DNA from: Actinosynnema sp. ALI-1.44
Lineage (GTDB): Bacteria > Actinomycetota > Actinomycetes > Mycobacteriales > Pseudonocardiaceae
NCBI RefSeq assembly: GCF_001984155.1
Contig: NZ_MTQO01000052.1
Location: 372,001-436,000 of the forward strand
DNA length: 64,000 bases
Reading direction: 5' to 3'
Shown: positions 12,272 through 23,516 of the stretch, in pieces
Layout: the number at the start of each line of letters is the position of its first letter
Position numbering within the stretch: position 1 is the stretch's first letter
Program-made: the position numbers and the translations under genes
Notes under the pieces: model-generated
Databases searched by the model: none
What the model was told of the DNA's origin: nothing
Seen by the model: only the letters and a program-made list of their open reading frames with translations

Positions 12272-13551
12272 CGGACGGCCTGCCCGTCCCGCGCGGTGAG
12301 CTTGCCGCGCAGCATCGTCGCCTTGACGACGCCGGGGAGCTCCATCCCCTCGTACGGGGTGTTGCCCGCGAGACTGGCCAACCGCGCGCCATTCACTGTC
12401 CACGTCGCCTTCGGGTCGACCAGGACGAGGTTCGCCGGTTCGCCCGCCGCGATCGGACGGCCGTGGTCGGGCAGTCCGGCGATCTCCGCGGGCCGCTCGC
12501 TCATCACCCTGGCCACGCCGCGCCAGTCGAGCAGCCCGGGCTGGACCATCGTCCGGACCACCACGGACAGCGCCGTCTGCAGGCCGAGCATGCCGGGCCG
12601 CGCCGCGGACCACTCACAGTCCTTGTCCTGCGGGGCGTGCGGTGCGTGGTCCGTGGCGACGCAGTCGATCACGCCCTCGGCCAGCGCTTCCCTCAGCGCC
12701 TTGGCGTCCGACGACGTGCGCAGCGGCGGGTTGACCTTGTTGACCGGGTCGTAGGTGTTGAGCCGGTCGTCGTCCAGCAACAGGTGGTGCGGGGTCACCT
12801 CGGCGGACACCTGCGTCCCGCGTGCCTTCGCCCAGCGCAGCACGTCCGCGGTTCCGGCGGTGGACACGTGGCAGACGTGCAGCCGGGCGCCGACGTGCCC
12901 GGCGAGCAGGCAGTCACGGGCGACGATCGACTCCTCGGCCGCCGCGGGCCACCCCGCGAGACCGAGGCGCGCGGCCGTCTCGCCTTCGTGCGCCTGCGCG
13001 CCGACGGTCAGGCGAGGCTCCTCCGCGTGCTGCGCGATGAGCACGTCCAGGCCCCGGCTGTACTCCAGCGCGCGTCGCATGATCAACGGGTCCGCGACGC
13101 ACAGGCCGTCGTCGGAGAAGATCCGCACGTTCGCGTCGCTGCGTGCCATCGCGCCGAGCTCGGCCAGGCGCTCGCCCTTCAGGCCGACCGTCACCGCACC
13201 GATCGGGTGGACATCGACCAGGCCGACCTCACGTCCGCGCCGCCACACGTGTTCGACGATCACCGGGTTGTCGGCGACCGGGTCCGTGTTGGCCATGGCG
13301 AACACCGCCGTGTAGCCGCCGAGCGCGGCCGCCGCCGACCCCGTCTCGATGGTCTCGGTGTCCTCACGACCAGGCTCGCGCAGGTGCGTGTGCAGGTCGA
13401 CGAAACCGGGCAATGCGATGAGGCCGTGGGCGTCGATGACCTCGCCGCCATCGGATTCCGGCGTTCCGATCTCGGAGACGAAGCCGTCCTCGATCAGGAT
13501 GTCGACCGGATCACCCTCGCCGTACGGCACGGCGCCCTTGAGCAGCGTCAT
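12268..13551 (-). CDS. pyrC: Dihydroorotase
   Basis: Cyclises carbamoyl aspartate to dihydroorotate. 427 aa from the ATG at 13551 ([14 protein letters not shown]); the open frame extends to 13881, but that part overlaps pyrB and is not family-like. Zinc ligands are visible in [10 protein letters not shown] and in the HVCHVST and ATDHAPH segments. It overlaps pyrB by 4 bp (ATGA). Confidence 0.97.
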   Translation of the reverse strand: MTLLKGAVPYGEGDPVDILIEDGFVSEIGTPESDGGEVIDAHGLIALPGFVDLHTHLREPGREDTETIETGSAAAALGGYTAVFAMANTDPVADNPVIVEHVWRRGREVGLVDVHPIGAVTVGLKGERLAELGAMARSDANVRIFSDDGLCVADPLIMRRALEYSRGLDVLIAQHAEEPRLTVGAQAHEGETAARLGLAGWPAAAEESIVARDCLLAGHVGARLHVCHVSTAGTADVLRWAKARGTQVSAEVTPHHLLLDDDRLNTYDPVNKVNPPLRTSSDAKALREALAEGVIDCVATDHAPHAPQDKDCEWSAARPGMLGLQTALSVVVRTMVQPGLLDWRGVARVMSERPAEIAGLPDHGRPIAAGEPANLVLVDPKATWTVNGARLASLAGNTPYEGMELPGVVKATMLRGKLTARDGQAVR

Positions 13552-14480
13552 GCGACTTCCTCTTCTCCGGCGAGCAGGTGGTACAGCACGGCCATGCGGA
13601 CGTGGACTCCGTTTCGTACTTGGTCGGTGATCGCGGCGCGTGGCGAGTCCGCGACGACGGACGCGATCTCCATGCCGCGCAGCATCGGTCCGGGATGCAG
13701 CACGACAGCGTGGTCGGGGAGCAGGCGCATGCGCGCCTCCGACAGACCGTAAGCGATGGAGTACTCGCGTGCCGAGGGGAAGAAGCCGCCGTGCATCCGT
13801 TCGGCCTGCACGCGCAGCATCATCACAGCGTCCACAGCGGACAGTTCGGCGTCGAGTTCGTGCGAGACCGTGACAGGCCAACCGGAAACGCCGGTCGGCA
13901 GCAGAGTCGGCGGTGCGACGAGCACGACCTCCGCGCCGAGCGTTGTGAGCAAATGCACGTTCGACCTGGCCACACGGCTGTGCAGCACGTCACCGACGAT
14001 CGCGATCCGCCTGCCGTCCAGACCGCCGAGCCGCTCCCGCAACGTGGCGGCGTCGAGCAACGCCTGCGTGGGGTGTTCGTGCGTGCCGTCGCCCGCGTTC
14101 ACCACCGAGGTGTGCGTGTGCGACAGCCACCCGGCCAGCCTGTGCACCGCACCGGAGGCCGGGTGGCGGACGATGACGCAGTCCGCGCCCGCGGCGGCCA
14201 GCGTGAGAGCCGTGTCACGCAGCGACTCGCCTTTGCCGACCGACGACCCGCTCGACGACACGTTCACGACGTCCGCGCTCATCCACTTGCCCGCGATCTC
14301 GAACGAGACACGGGTGCGGGTCGAGTTCTCGTAGAACATCGTGATGACCGTGCGGCCCCGCAGGGTCGGCAGTTTGCGTACCTCGCGGCCCAGCAACGTC
14401 TGCTTGAGCGAGTCCGCTGTGTCCAGAACGGCAGTCGCCGCGTCACGGCTCAGGCCGTCGCAGCTGAGAAGGTGTTTCAT
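13548..14480 (-). CDS. pyrB: Aspartate carbamoyltransferase catalytic chain
   Basis: Condenses carbamoyl phosphate and aspartate. 310 aa. Carbamoyl-phosphate motif [12 protein letters not shown] lies near residues 50-61 and HPTQALLDA near 136-144; the C-terminal [12 protein letters not shown] is typical. No regulatory chain (pyrI) is present. It overlaps pyrR by 4 bp. Confidence 0.98.
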   Translation of the reverse strand: MKHLLSCDGLSRDAATAVLDTADSLKQTLLGREVRKLPTLRGRTVITMFYENSTRTRVSFEIAGKWMSADVVNVSSSGSSVGKGESLRDTALTLAAAGADCVIVRHPASGAVHRLAGWLSHTHTSVVNAGDGTHEHPTQALLDAATLRERLGGLDGRRIAIVGDVLHSRVARSNVHLLTTLGAEVVLVAPPTLLPTGVSGWPVTVSHELDAELSAVDAVMMLRVQAERMHGGFFPSAREYSIAYGLSEARMRLLPDHAVVLHPGPMLRGMEIASVVADSPRAAITDQVRNGVHVRMAVLYHLLAGEEEVA

Positions 14481-15049
14481 CCCACAAGCTCCACGGCGTC
14501 GCGGCCGTCCAGTTCCTCGAGCAGCACCTCGATGCCCTCCGACCGCGCGGTGGGCACGTTCTTGCCCACGTAGTCGGCTCGGATGGGCAGTTCGCGGTGG
14601 CCGCGGTCGACAAGGACCGCCAGTTGTACCGCCCGTGGCCTGCCATGGTCACGCAGCGCATCCAAGGCAGCACGGACGGTTCGACCCGAATAGAGCACGT
14701 CGTCGACCAGGATGACCAGTTTGTCCTCGATGCCGCCGTCGGGCAGGCTCGTCGGTTCGAGCGGGCGGTTGGGGTGGCGGCGCAGGTCGTCGCGGTAAAG
14801 CGTGACGTCGAGCACGCCCGTGGGGACGTCGGCTCCGCTGAACTCCGCGATCCGCGCGGCCAATCGCTTGGCCAGAGGTGCGCCCCTGGTCGGTATGCCG
14901 ATCAGCACGACTGGAGCAGCGTCGGTACCACCGAGAGTCGTCTTCTCGATGACCTGATGGGCCATTCGGGCGACAGTGCGCGCGACGTCCCCGGCCGAAA
15001 GCAGCTCGCGCCGCTCGCCGGGATCCGCCGCGCCACGGGTGCGTGGCAC
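14477..15049 (-). CDS. pyrR: PyrR bifunctional pyr operon regulator / uracil phosphoribosyltransferase
   Basis: Senses UMP/UTP and binds pyr mRNA; also converts uracil to UMP. 190 aa from a GTG at 15049, with AAGGAGG nine nt upstream. The PRPP-binding motif [18 protein letters not shown] and the hood motif [10 protein letters not shown] are present. First gene of the operon; a candidate PyrR target loop lies directly before its ribosome-binding site, which fits autoregulation. Confidence 0.97.
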   Translation of the reverse strand: MPRTRGAADPGERRELLSAGDVARTVARMAHQVIEKTTLGGTDAAPVVLIGIPTRGAPLAKRLAARIAEFSGADVPTGVLDVTLYRDDLRRHPNRPLEPTSLPDGGIEDKLVILVDDVLYSGRTVRAALDALRDHGRPRAVQLAVLVDRGHRELPIRADYVGKNVPTARSEGIEVLLEELDGRDAVELVG

Positions 15050-15056
15050 TGGCGTG

Positions 15057-15084
15057 GACCTCCTTCCCCGCCTCTCCGGACGGG
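15057..15084 (-). promoter_or_regulatory. Candidate PyrR-binding RNA loop next to the pyrR ribosome-binding site
   Basis: On the minus strand, 15084-15067 reads CCCG, then the loop TCCGGAGAGG, then CGGG. The loop matches the PyrR-binding consensus (UCCnGAGAGGC) known from Bacillus. It runs straight into the AAGGAGG ribosome-binding site at about 15059-15065. This layout fits the translational repression proposed for mycobacteria rather than an attenuator; no terminator hairpin with a U-run is visible here. Confidence 0.7.
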
Positions 15085-15203
15085 TCGTTAAAGGATGTCA
15101 AGGACCCTTGTTACCAGGGTCATCAGGCACGTTACCAGGGCACATGGGTACACCGTCCGGGTGGTATTGGCGCCCATCTCGATACTGCAACTGAGCGAGG
15201 TGC

Positions 15204-15232
15204 TTGACCTGGTGGCCACGGCAAGTAACCAT
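15204..15232 (+). promoter_or_regulatory. Possible bldD promoter
   Basis: TTGACC at 15204-15209 followed after 17 bp by AACCAT (15227-15232), about 80 bp before bldD. The -35 box is good, the -10 poor. No clear BldD operator was identified. Confidence 0.3.
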
Positions 15233-15311
15233 TACTCTGCGTATCGATCTCAGCAGAGACCCGACGGCTCGCCTTCCCGGCCGTCGGGCGAAGGAAATGG
15301 AGAACCGCCAC

Positions 15312-15800
15312 ATGGGCGATTACGCCAAGGCGCTAGGGGCCAAGCTCCGTGGCATCCGCCAGCAGCAAGGCCTGTCGTTGCACGGCGTCGAGCAGAAGTC
15401 CGGCGGACGCTGGAAGGCAGTCGTCGTCGGCTCGTACGAACGCGGCGACCGTGCAGTGACCGTGCAGAAGCTGGCCGAGCTGGCTGACTTCTACGGGGTA
15501 CCGGTGGTCGAGCTCCTGCCTGAGGGAAGGGTCCCCTCCGGTGCCGAGCCCGCCACGAAGATTGTGATCAACCTGGAGCGACTGCAGCAGCTTCCGGCCG
15601 AGAAAGTCGGCCCGCTGGCACGCTACGCGGCCACCATCCAGAGTCAGCGAGGAGACTACAACGGCAAGGTTCTGTCCATCCGGACCGAGGACCTGCGGTC
15701 ACTCGCCATCATCTACGACATGACCCCCGGCGAGCTGACCGAGCAGCTCATCGACTGGGGCGTGCTCCCGCCGGAAGCAAGGCCGTCCAAAGAGGACTGA
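15312..15800 (+). CDS. bldD: Developmental regulator BldD (c-di-GMP-responsive)
   Basis: 162-aa homologue of the Streptomyces master repressor of development. N-terminal XRE-type HTH (about 3-75: LGAKLRGIRQQQGLSLHGVE, then SGGRWKAVVVGSYERGDRAV) and a C-terminal c-di-GMP-binding domain with RYAATIQSQRGDYNGKVLSI. The R-G-D and nearby R-x-D elements used for c-di-GMP binding in Streptomyces BldD appear kept (RGDYN; RTED). ATG at 15312 is preferred because GGAG lies 9 nt upstream; an ATG at 15297 is possible. It is divergent from pyrR. Confidence 0.95.
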   Translation: MGDYAKALGAKLRGIRQQQGLSLHGVEQKSGGRWKAVVVGSYERGDRAVTVQKLAELADFYGVPVVELLPEGRVPSGAEPATKIVINLERLQQLPAEKVGPLARYAATIQSQRGDYNGKVLSIRTEDLRSLAIIYDMTPGELTEQLIDWGVLPPEARPSKED

Positions 15801-15805
15801 GGAAC

Positions 15806-15857
15806 ACCGGCTGCGCGTTGGGGGACCCATAGGGCAGAAGGGTGACGCGCAGCCGGT
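15806..15857 (+). terminator. Hairpin downstream of bldD
   Basis: Perfect 13-bp stem, 15806-15818 (ACCGGCTGCGCGT) with 15845-15857, loop 26 nt, starting 6 nt after the bldD stop. No T-run follows, as is common for actinobacterial terminators. Confidence 0.6.
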
Positions 15858-15967
15858 CGGCGCTGAGTACTTCGGTGTCGTGGGTCGCCCCTGCGCGGCC
15901 TGATCTCTCGCCTGGACGTCGGTCGGCAACGCCGCTGGCCTTCCGGGTTTCGATCTTCGGGCGGAAA

Positions 15968-16106
15968 GACAGCCCCTCGCCGGGTGGCAGACCTCTGGGC
16001 AGGAGGTCTTCGCGTCGTGTTGCTACCCGCGCATGCTTTTATGCCCCGGGGTTTCAGGGCGCGGGCGTCCCCTGCCCGTCGAAGCACCACTCTGCGCTTG
16101 CGCGCG
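15968..16106. repeat. Intergenic modular repeat, copy C
   Basis: Most of the 15858-16137 space. In the plus direction it reads CCCTCGCCGGGTGGCAGACC, a self-complementary AGACCTC-TGGGCAG-GAGGTCT, CTTCGCGTCGTGTTG, GCATGCTTTTATGCCCCGGG, then CCTGCCCGTCGAAGCACCAC and TCTGCGCTTGCGCGC. It is the complete, uninterrupted version of the modules seen in inverse orientation in copy A, and shares both ends with copy B. Confidence 0.8.
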
Positions 16107-16137
16107 GCTGTTTCGGGCTGGCTTCGGACTCGCGGTT

Positions 16138-16299
16138 TCATCCGGCGAGGCGGGTGAGCCAGGCTTCGAATTCCACGGCGCCGTACAGCCAGGCCCGGTC
16201 GGTAGTCGGTGCGTCGGCGCCGGTCAGAGCGGTCAGCTCGCGGTGTTTGTCGATGATCGGCTGCCGTGGCGAGGATACCGCGCTGCCTCCCTCGTTCAG
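16138..16299 (-). CDS. Possible small protein downstream of nusB
   Basis: A 53-codon frame with strongly GC-biased third positions, ending in the hydrophobic-acidic tail VEFEAWLTRLAG. It has no ATG/GTG near its apparent start: the only boundary codon is a CTG that overlaps the nusB stop (CTGA). Either it uses that CTG by coupling, or it starts at a GTG far inside nusB (16443), or it is a decayed gene end. No family recognised. Confidence 0.3.
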   Translation of the reverse strand: MNEGGSAVSSPRQPIIDKHRELTALTGADAPTTDRAWLYGAVEFEAWLTRLAG

Positions 16300-16715
16300 A
16301 GAGTCGCGCGCAGTCTGTCCGCGATCGTGGCGATCCGGCCGAGCAGGCCGTTGACGAACCGGGGTGAGTCGTCGGTCGACAGCATCTTGGCGAGCTGGAC
16401 CGCCTCGTCGATGGCCACCGCGTCCGGCACGTCCGACGCCCACAGCAGCTCGTACAGGCCGAGGCGCAGCACCGCGAGGTCGACCGCGGGCATCCGGTCC
16501 AGCGTCCAGCCCTCGGAGTGCTCGGCGAGCAGTTCGTCGATGCGGGTCATCTGCGACTGCACGCCCTCGACCAGCGTGACGGTGTAGTCGTTCACCGGTG
16601 GCACGTCGGGTGAGCCGACCCGGTCGGCCAGCAGGCTGACCGGGTCGACTTTCCTGAGCTGCGCTTCGAAGAGGAGGTCGACGGCGCGTTTGCGGGCTTT
16701 GCTCCGTGCGCCCAT
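16296..16715 (-). CDS. nusB: Transcription antitermination factor NusB
   Basis: Binds boxA RNA with NusE in rRNA antitermination. 139 aa from the ATG at 16715 (MGARSKARKRAVDLLFEAQL); the frame extends upstream into efp but that part is not NusB-like. The C-terminal block DAVAIDEAVQLAKMLSTDDS and FVNGLLGRIA is typical. It starts 1 bp after the efp stop. Confidence 0.96.
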   Translation of the reverse strand: MGARSKARKRAVDLLFEAQLRKVDPVSLLADRVGSPDVPPVNDYTVTLVEGVQSQMTRIDELLAEHSEGWTLDRMPAVDLAVLRLGLYELLWASDVPDAVAIDEAVQLAKMLSTDDSPRFVNGLLGRIATIADRLRATL

Positions 16716-16716
16716 C

Positions 16717-17283
16717 TCAGCTGGAGACTCGGCCGAGGTAGCGGCCGTCCCTGGTGTCGACCTTGACCTTCTCGCCGGTCGAGAGGAAGAGCGGAACCTG
16801 GATCTCCGCACCGGTCTCCAGCGTCGCGGGCTTGGTCCCCCCCGTCGAGCGGTCGCCCTGCAAGCCGGGGTCGGTGTGCTGGATGACCAGCTCGAGCGAG
16901 GTCGGCAGCTCGACGTAGAGCGGCACGCCCTCGTGCTGGGCCACGGTGACCTCGGTGTTCTCCAGCAGGTAGTTCGCGCCGTCGGCCACGACCTCCTTGC
17001 TCACGTGGATCTGCTCGTAGGTCTCGCCGTCCATGAACACGAAGTCGGTGCCGTCGGCGTAGAGGTACGTCATCGAACGGCGGTCGACGGTCGCGGTCTC
17101 CACCTTGGTGCCCGCGTTGAACGTCTTGTCGACGACCTTGCCGGACAGCACGTGCTTGAGCGTTGTCCGGACGAACGCCGGGCCCTTGCCGGGCTTGACG
17201 TGCTGGAACGACACGACCGTCCACAGCTGGTTCTCGAGGTTGAGAACCATTCCGTTCTTCAGGTCGTTGGTGGTGGTGGCCAC
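16717..17283 (-). CDS. efp: Elongation factor P
   Basis: Rescues ribosomes stalled at proline runs. 188 aa, normal. GTG start at 17283 with GGAGAG about 8 nt upstream; the longer frame to 17316 lacks support. The tip loop reads [10 protein letters not shown], with a lysine at the position modified in other bacteria; no epmA/epmB modification gene is in the window. Order pepQ-efp-nusB is the usual actinobacterial one. Confidence 0.97.
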   Translation of the reverse strand: MATTTNDLKNGMVLNLENQLWTVVSFQHVKPGKGPAFVRTTLKHVLSGKVVDKTFNAGTKVETATVDRRSMTYLYADGTDFVFMDGETYEQIHVSKEVVADGANYLLENTEVTVAQHEGVPLYVELPTSLELVIQHTDPGLQGDRSTGGTKPATLETGAEIQVPLFLSTGEKVKVDTRDGRYLGRVSS

Positions 17284-17341
17284 GGGTTCGACTCTCCTGT
17301 TTTCAGCAGTGTTCAATTCTTGGCCAAGGGCGTGCTTGCGT

Positions 17342-18451
17342 TCACACGACCATGAGTTGCTTGGTGGTCAAGGTGAGGAGTTCGGGACCGGCCTCCCGCA
17401 CGACAAGCGTGTCCTCGATTCGGACACCGCCCTTGCCTGCGAGGTACACGCCAGGCTCCACGGTGACCGCCATGCCGGCCGAAAGTGTACCTTCACCGGT
17501 CCTTGCCAGGCTCGGGGCCTCGTGAATCTGCAGGCCAACGCCGTGTCCGAGACCGTGCAGGAACTCGGCGCCGCGCCCGGCGCGGTCGATCACGTCACGG
17601 GAGGCCGCGTCGATGTCCTTCACGTCCGCGCCGGGCTTCAGCGCCGCGCGGCCCGCCGCCTGCGACTCCGCGACGAGCTCATAGATCTCCTTCTGCCAGT
17701 CCTCGGGTTCGCCGAGCACGACCGTGCGCGTCATGTCCGAGTGGTAGCCGTCGACCAGCGCGCCGAAGTCCATCTTCACGAAGTCGCCGGGCTTGAGGAC
17801 CGCGTCGGTGGGCCGGTGGTGCGGGATCGCGGAGTTCGCGCCCGTGGCGACGATCGTCTCGAACGACGGCTTCTCGGCACCGTTGGCCAGCATCCGGTCC
17901 TCCAGCTCCCGCGCCACCTCGCGCTCGGAGCGCCCCGGGCGCAGGCCGCCGTTCTCCACCAGCTCGGCCAGTGCCCGGTCCGCGGCGGCGCACGCCATCC
18001 GCAACGCCTCGACCTCGGTGTCGTCCTTGACGATCCGCAGCTTCTCGATCATCCCCGGCGCACGGATCAGCTCGATCCCCCCGGCCGCGTCGGCCAGACC
18101 GTCCAGCTGCTCGACGGACACGTGGTGGCTCTCGTACCCGGTCCTGCGGTGCTTGCTCTTCTGCGTGGCCATCTTGTCGACCAGCGCGGTCGCGCTCGGC
18201 CGGTCGATGAGCCGTTCCAGGTCGGGTACCTGCTTCTCGGCCTGGGTCAGGTAGCGGCCGTCGGTGCAGAAGACGGTGTTCTTCTCGTCACCGGGGCTGT
18301 CGGTCGCGTTCACCGCGAGCGCTGCGTTCGATCCGGTGAACCCGGTGAGGTAGCGGATGTTCAGCAGGTCGACGACGAGCAGGGCGTCCAGCCCCCGCTC
18401 CCGGAGCTGGGTACGCAGGGCTTCGCGGCGGCGGGCGTAGAGCTCAGACAT
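17342..18451 (-). CDS. pepQ: Xaa-Pro aminopeptidase/dipeptidase (M24 family)
   Basis: Dimetal peptidase that cleaves X-Pro bonds. 369 aa: N-terminal creatinase-like domain (1-135) and a C-terminal pita-bread catalytic domain. Metal ligands are visible as Asp in MDFGALVDG and YHSDMTRT, His in GLGHGVGL and Glu in TVEPGVYL and VRIEDTL. It lies 58 bp upstream of efp in the same direction. Confidence 0.93.
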   Translation of the reverse strand: MSELYARRREALRTQLRERGLDALLVVDLLNIRYLTGFTGSNAALAVNATDSPGDEKNTVFCTDGRYLTQAEKQVPDLERLIDRPSATALVDKMATQKSKHRRTGYESHHVSVEQLDGLADAAGGIELIRAPGMIEKLRIVKDDTEVEALRMACAAADRALAELVENGGLRPGRSEREVARELEDRMLANGAEKPSFETIVATGANSAIPHHRPTDAVLKPGDFVKMDFGALVDGYHSDMTRTVVLGEPEDWQKEIYELVAESQAAGRAALKPGADVKDIDAASRDVIDRAGRGAEFLHGLGHGVGLQIHEAPSLARTGEGTLSAGMAVTVEPGVYLAGKGGVRIEDTLVVREAGPELLTLTTKQLMVV

Positions 18452-18518
18452 GGGACAACCTTAACGTTGGCGGATGTCGGTGAATCACCGTTCCGGCGCA
18501 CGCTCGTTATAGGGTCTT

Positions 18519-18938
18519 GTGGTGCGGTTCTGGCTGATCCGAGGTGGCGTGCTCGCGTTCGTGCTGGCAGGCGCGGATGTCGGGCTCGCGGCTGTCGCCG
18601 TGCACGTCAGCTCGCTCGGTGTGATCCGCTCGGTCGTGCTCGGTGTCGTGGCCGGTCTCGCCGCCCTGTGGGGCGCGCTCGACGGATGGCACAGACTCGA
18701 CGACCGGGCGCGGATCTGGGTGCTCGCGGCGGTCGTCGCCGGTTTCGCCAGCGGGGTGCTGCGTGTGGTCGGCAAGGCGATCCTCGTCGACGAGACCGGC
18801 ATGAGCTCGCTCGGCAGTGCGCTGACCGGGGACGCGGCGTTCGGCGCGTTGGTGATCCTCGTGCCCGCGGGTCTGGGGCTGCTGGTCGGCGGGCGGCTGA
18901 CTCAGCGCGCGAAGGCCAACGCAGGCCCGACGGAGTAG
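18519..18938 (+). CDS. Four-helix membrane protein (B-4DMT-like)
   Basis: 139 aa, four hydrophobic segments (about 7-28, 34-56, 66-86, 107-129), resembling the actinobacterial B-4DMT transporter family that is found beside pepQ. Substrate unknown. GTG at 18519 or 18522. Its last 37 bp overlap the convergent lipoprotein gene. Confidence 0.75.
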   Translation: MVRFWLIRGGVLAFVLAGADVGLAAVAVHVSSLGVIRSVVLGVVAGLAALWGALDGWHRLDDRARIWVLAAVVAGFASGVLRVVGKAILVDETGMSSLGSALTGDAAFGALVILVPAGLGLLVGGRLTQRAKANAGPTE

Positions 18939-20377
18939 CCGTCCCACGCCGACGAGGTGATGTCGGTGATCTTCGACGAGTTCGCCCCGATCACGCCGGG
19001 CGTGACCGGGTAGACGCGGTTGCCGTCCAGCAACAGCCCCGCTCCCCTGCCTTCGGCGCGTAGCACCTCAGCACCCGCTTTGACGTGCGCGGTCACCGGC
19101 ACGCCGTCCAGCGTCGTGGTCCGTTGCCCGATCACGATGGCGCCCATGGCTTCCGCGACCGAACGGCGGTCGACGCGGAAGACCTGCCCGCCCAGCACCA
19201 TGTCGAGCGTGCGCTGCGGCGACGGCATCGCGAAGCCCTCCAACGTGACGAACGCCGACTGCTTGGTCGCGCACCCGTCGACGGTCCGCAGGTCCAGCCC
19301 GAACCGGCGCAGGTCGGTCGGTTCGGCCTTGTCGCGGGTGGCCCGGACGACGTCGACCGGGATCCGGCCGCACGGGTCGGCCGCGGAGATCGGCGCGTGC
19401 CCGTCGGGCCGCCTGGCCAGGCCAGGTCCTTCCTCCCACGGCCCCGCGATCAGCACCGGCTGGTACGGGTGCGCGGTGAACTCCCTGTTCCAGAAGGTGA
19501 TCGTGGTGCCGCCCCCGGTTTCATGGGCGATGGCGAACGCGTCGAGCGCGTCGATCCACATCCAGTCGGCGCTGAACGCGTCCGCCACGGATCTGTCCCG
19601 GCCGGTACCGGGTTCGAAGCCGTGCACACCCAGTGCCTCCACACCGGTGGCGAACGCCGGGTCCTTGGCACGCAGCACGAACTGGCCCGCGCCGTTGTCG
19701 TGCGCGCCTTTCGCGTTCGTGTCGGTGAACATCAGGTAGAACCAGCCGTCGAGATACAGCGCCGACGGCTGTCCCGCACCATATGTGTTGCCCCTGGCGA
19801 CTTCGTACGACGAACCGACAATCGGCTGGCCGCCGTTCGCGCGGGCCCAGGACAGGCCATCCGCGCTGGTGGCGAGGCCGATCGCGTTGCCGGAGTTGTG
19901 GTCGTTCGGCGCGCCGGTGTAGTACAGGTAGTACGTTCCGTTGACCTTGATCACCGAGGGGTCACACGTGTGCCGACCGTCGAACCCTTGTCCCGCACCG
20001 CCGAACACGGCTCGTGCGGTCGTGAACGGCCCCGCTGGTGTGCCTGCCTCGGCGTAGACCACGTCGTCGCCTGGCGGTGGATTGCTGACCAGTTGACTGC
20101 ACCACCACATACGGGTGCGGTTGCCTTCGACCATCACCGACGGCGCGTAGTTGTACTGCGCGTTCTCACCCGATGCCGCGACAACACCGCCGTCGAGCCG
20201 TTGGTTTTCCGGGGTCAATGTCCTCGGTTGCGGCGGAGGAGCACCGGCGGGAGCAGGCGCGGGTTCCTCGGACCCGCCGCCGATGACCGGGGCTCCTGCA
20301 CCGTCAGCCTGCGGCGATGTGTCCGTGCACGACGACAACAGCGCCGCACTCAGCAACAGCAACACCAAACGACGCAC
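18902..20377 (-). CDS. Lipoprotein with five-bladed beta-propeller (GH43/62-like)
   Basis: 491 aa. A signal peptide ends in the lipobox LLSSC (Cys at about 16), then a Pro/Ala/Gly-rich linker to about residue 55, then a propeller fold with repeated NxxYAPSVMVEGNRTRMWWC and HTCDPSVIKVNGTYYLYYTG segments like those of arabinan/xylan-active glycosidases. The acidic residue in DPSVIKV fits a GH43-type site, but substrate and activity are uncertain. Probably anchored on the outer face of the membrane. It overlaps the convergent membrane-protein gene by 37 bp. Confidence 0.75.
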   Translation of the reverse strand: MRRLVLLLLSAALLSSCTDTSPQADGAGAPVIGGGSEEPAPAPAGAPPPQPRTLTPENQRLDGGVVAASGENAQYNYAPSVMVEGNRTRMWWCSQLVSNPPPGDDVVYAEAGTPAGPFTTARAVFGGAGQGFDGRHTCDPSVIKVNGTYYLYYTGAPNDHNSGNAIGLATSADGLSWARANGGQPIVGSSYEVARGNTYGAGQPSALYLDGWFYLMFTDTNAKGAHDNGAGQFVLRAKDPAFATGVEALGVHGFEPGTGRDRSVADAFSADWMWIDALDAFAIAHETGGGTTITFWNREFTAHPYQPVLIAGPWEEGPGLARRPDGHAPISAADPCGRIPVDVVRATRDKAEPTDLRRFGLDLRTVDGCATKQSAFVTLEGFAMPSPQRTLDMVLGGQVFRVDRRSVAEAMGAIVIGQRTTTLDGVPVTAHVKAGAEVLRAEGRGAGLLLDGNRVYPVTPGVIGANSSKITDITSSAWDGYSVGPALAFAR

Positions 20378-20428
20378 GAAGCATGCCTTCCGTCACCCGA
20401 TCGGGCGACAGTCTAAGGCCCTCCGGTG

Positions 20429-21471
20429 TCAACGAGACACGGTTCGTGGCAACGCCACATACACCTGGTGCGGCCCGCCGTAGTGCGTGCCGGTGCCGAC
20501 GTCGACGAACCCGAGACGCCCGGCGAGGCGATGACTGGCCTCGTTCCCCTTGTGGATCAGCGCCCAGACGGCGGGCAGGCGAAGTGTGTGCAGGCCGTGG
20601 TCCCGCACAGCGACGGCGGCTTCCGTGGCGAGGCCACGGCCCTGGTGCTCGCGGCCGAGGTACCAGCCGATCTCCGCGACATCGCCCGCGAGTTGCGCGG
20701 ACGGCCGCAGGTGGCCGATCCCGACGAGGATGTCGTCCTCGACGAACGCCCAGTGCCCCATGCCCTTCGGCCCGTCGTACGCCAGGCGGCGGTCGATCAT
20801 GTCGTCGATCCACGTCGCCGGTTCGCTGTTCGCGGCGAGGAAGTTCGACACCTCCGGGTCGCCGAAGATGTCCCGCACGTCACGGCGGTCGTCCTCGCGC
20901 AACGGCCGGATCACCAGGCGTTCCGTGCGCAGCGTGGGCTGCTGGGCGTAGCCGTTGGCAGTGGCGTCGTGACCCGGGAGCAGGACGTGGATCCGGTGCG
21001 GTCCAGCCGGTTGGTAGTGGTCGGCGATGTCGAGGAAGCCCAGCGACTTCGCCAGCCGGACACTCGGTTCGTTGGCCGCGTGGATCAACGCCCAGATCGC
21101 GGGCAGGCCCAGCACCCGGATGCCGTAGTCCAGCAGGGTCCGCAGCGCCTCGGTCGCGTAGCCCTGGCCGACGTGGGTGCGGGCGACGAACCAGCCGACC
21201 TCGACCACCTTGCCGGGCAGGCGATCCGACGGGGTGAACCGGCCGATGCCGATCACCAGGCCGTTCAGGTCGAGCAGCCACGTGCCCATCCCGTTCGGCG
21301 ACCCCCAGCCCAGCCACCGCTCGAAGCTGGTCACCGCGTTGACCGGGTCGGACATGTCCCTGGTCAGGTACTTGCTGCTGGCCGGGTCCGCGAAGATCCC
21401 GACCACCGCGTCCCGGTCTTCGGCGCGCATCGGCCGCAGCGTCAACCGGTTGGTCTCGAACGTGGGCCGGC

Positions 21472-21475
<4 letters not shown>
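20429..21475 (-). CDS. Tandem GNAT acetyltransferase (RimJ/RimL type)
   Basis: About 348 aa with two GNAT domains in one chain: residues ~1-165 ([20 protein letters not shown], then [18 protein letters not shown]) and ~175-345 ([17 protein letters not shown], then [16 protein letters not shown]). Each has the acetyl-CoA loop R/Q-x-x-G-x-G/A. Likely acetylates a protein N-terminus or small amine; substrate unknown. The ATG at 21475 overlaps the aroQ stop by 4 bp, so it is coupled to the shikimate genes. Confidence 0.85.
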
Positions 21476-23000
<1,525 letters not shown>

Positions 23001-23516
23001 TCACCTCACCGGCATCGCCGCGAGGACATCTTCGAGGATGTCCTGGGGGTCGCGGCCGTTCGTCTCCACAGTTGCGTCCGCGACCCGGGTGTAGATCGGT
23101 CGCCGGTCGGTCAGCATCTGCCGCAGGTGCGCCCGCGGGTTGGGCATCAGCCACGGGTGCAGCGCGACCAGGCCCTCCCGCTTGAGCAGGTGGTCCAGGT
23201 CGACGTCGAGGAACACCACGTGGAAGGGCGCCAGCAGGTCCGGCACGCCGGGCGCGGTCGGGGTGCCGCCGCCGAGCGCGAGCACGCCGTCGTGCTGCGG
23301 CAGCACGCGGACGAGCAGCTCGTGCTCCAGTTCCTGGAACCGCTCGCGGCCGAAGTCGACGACCAGGTCGCCCGCTTCCTTGCCGTGCTCGGTCCTCATG
23401 TCGTCGTCGAAGTCGCGGAACCCGACGCCGAGCCGCTCCGCGGCCAGCCTGCCGATGGTGCTCTTGCCCGATCCGGGCGGCCCGACGAGGACCAGCACCG
23501 GCCCGTTGGTGCTCAC
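23001..23516 (-). CDS. aroK: Shikimate kinase
   Basis: Phosphorylates shikimate. 171 aa with P-loop [11 protein letters not shown] (12-22), DFDDDMR for substrate binding, and [14 protein letters not shown] start overlapping the aroC stop by 4 bp. Confidence 0.97.
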   Translation of the reverse strand: MSTNGPVLVLVGPPGSGKSTIGRLAAERLGVGFRDFDDDMRTEHGKEAGDLVVDFGRERFQELEHELLVRVLPQHDGVLALGGGTPTAPGVPDLLAPFHVVFLDVDLDHLLKREGLVALHPWLMPNPRAHLRQMLTDRRPIYTRVADATVETNGRDPQDILEDVLAAMPVR

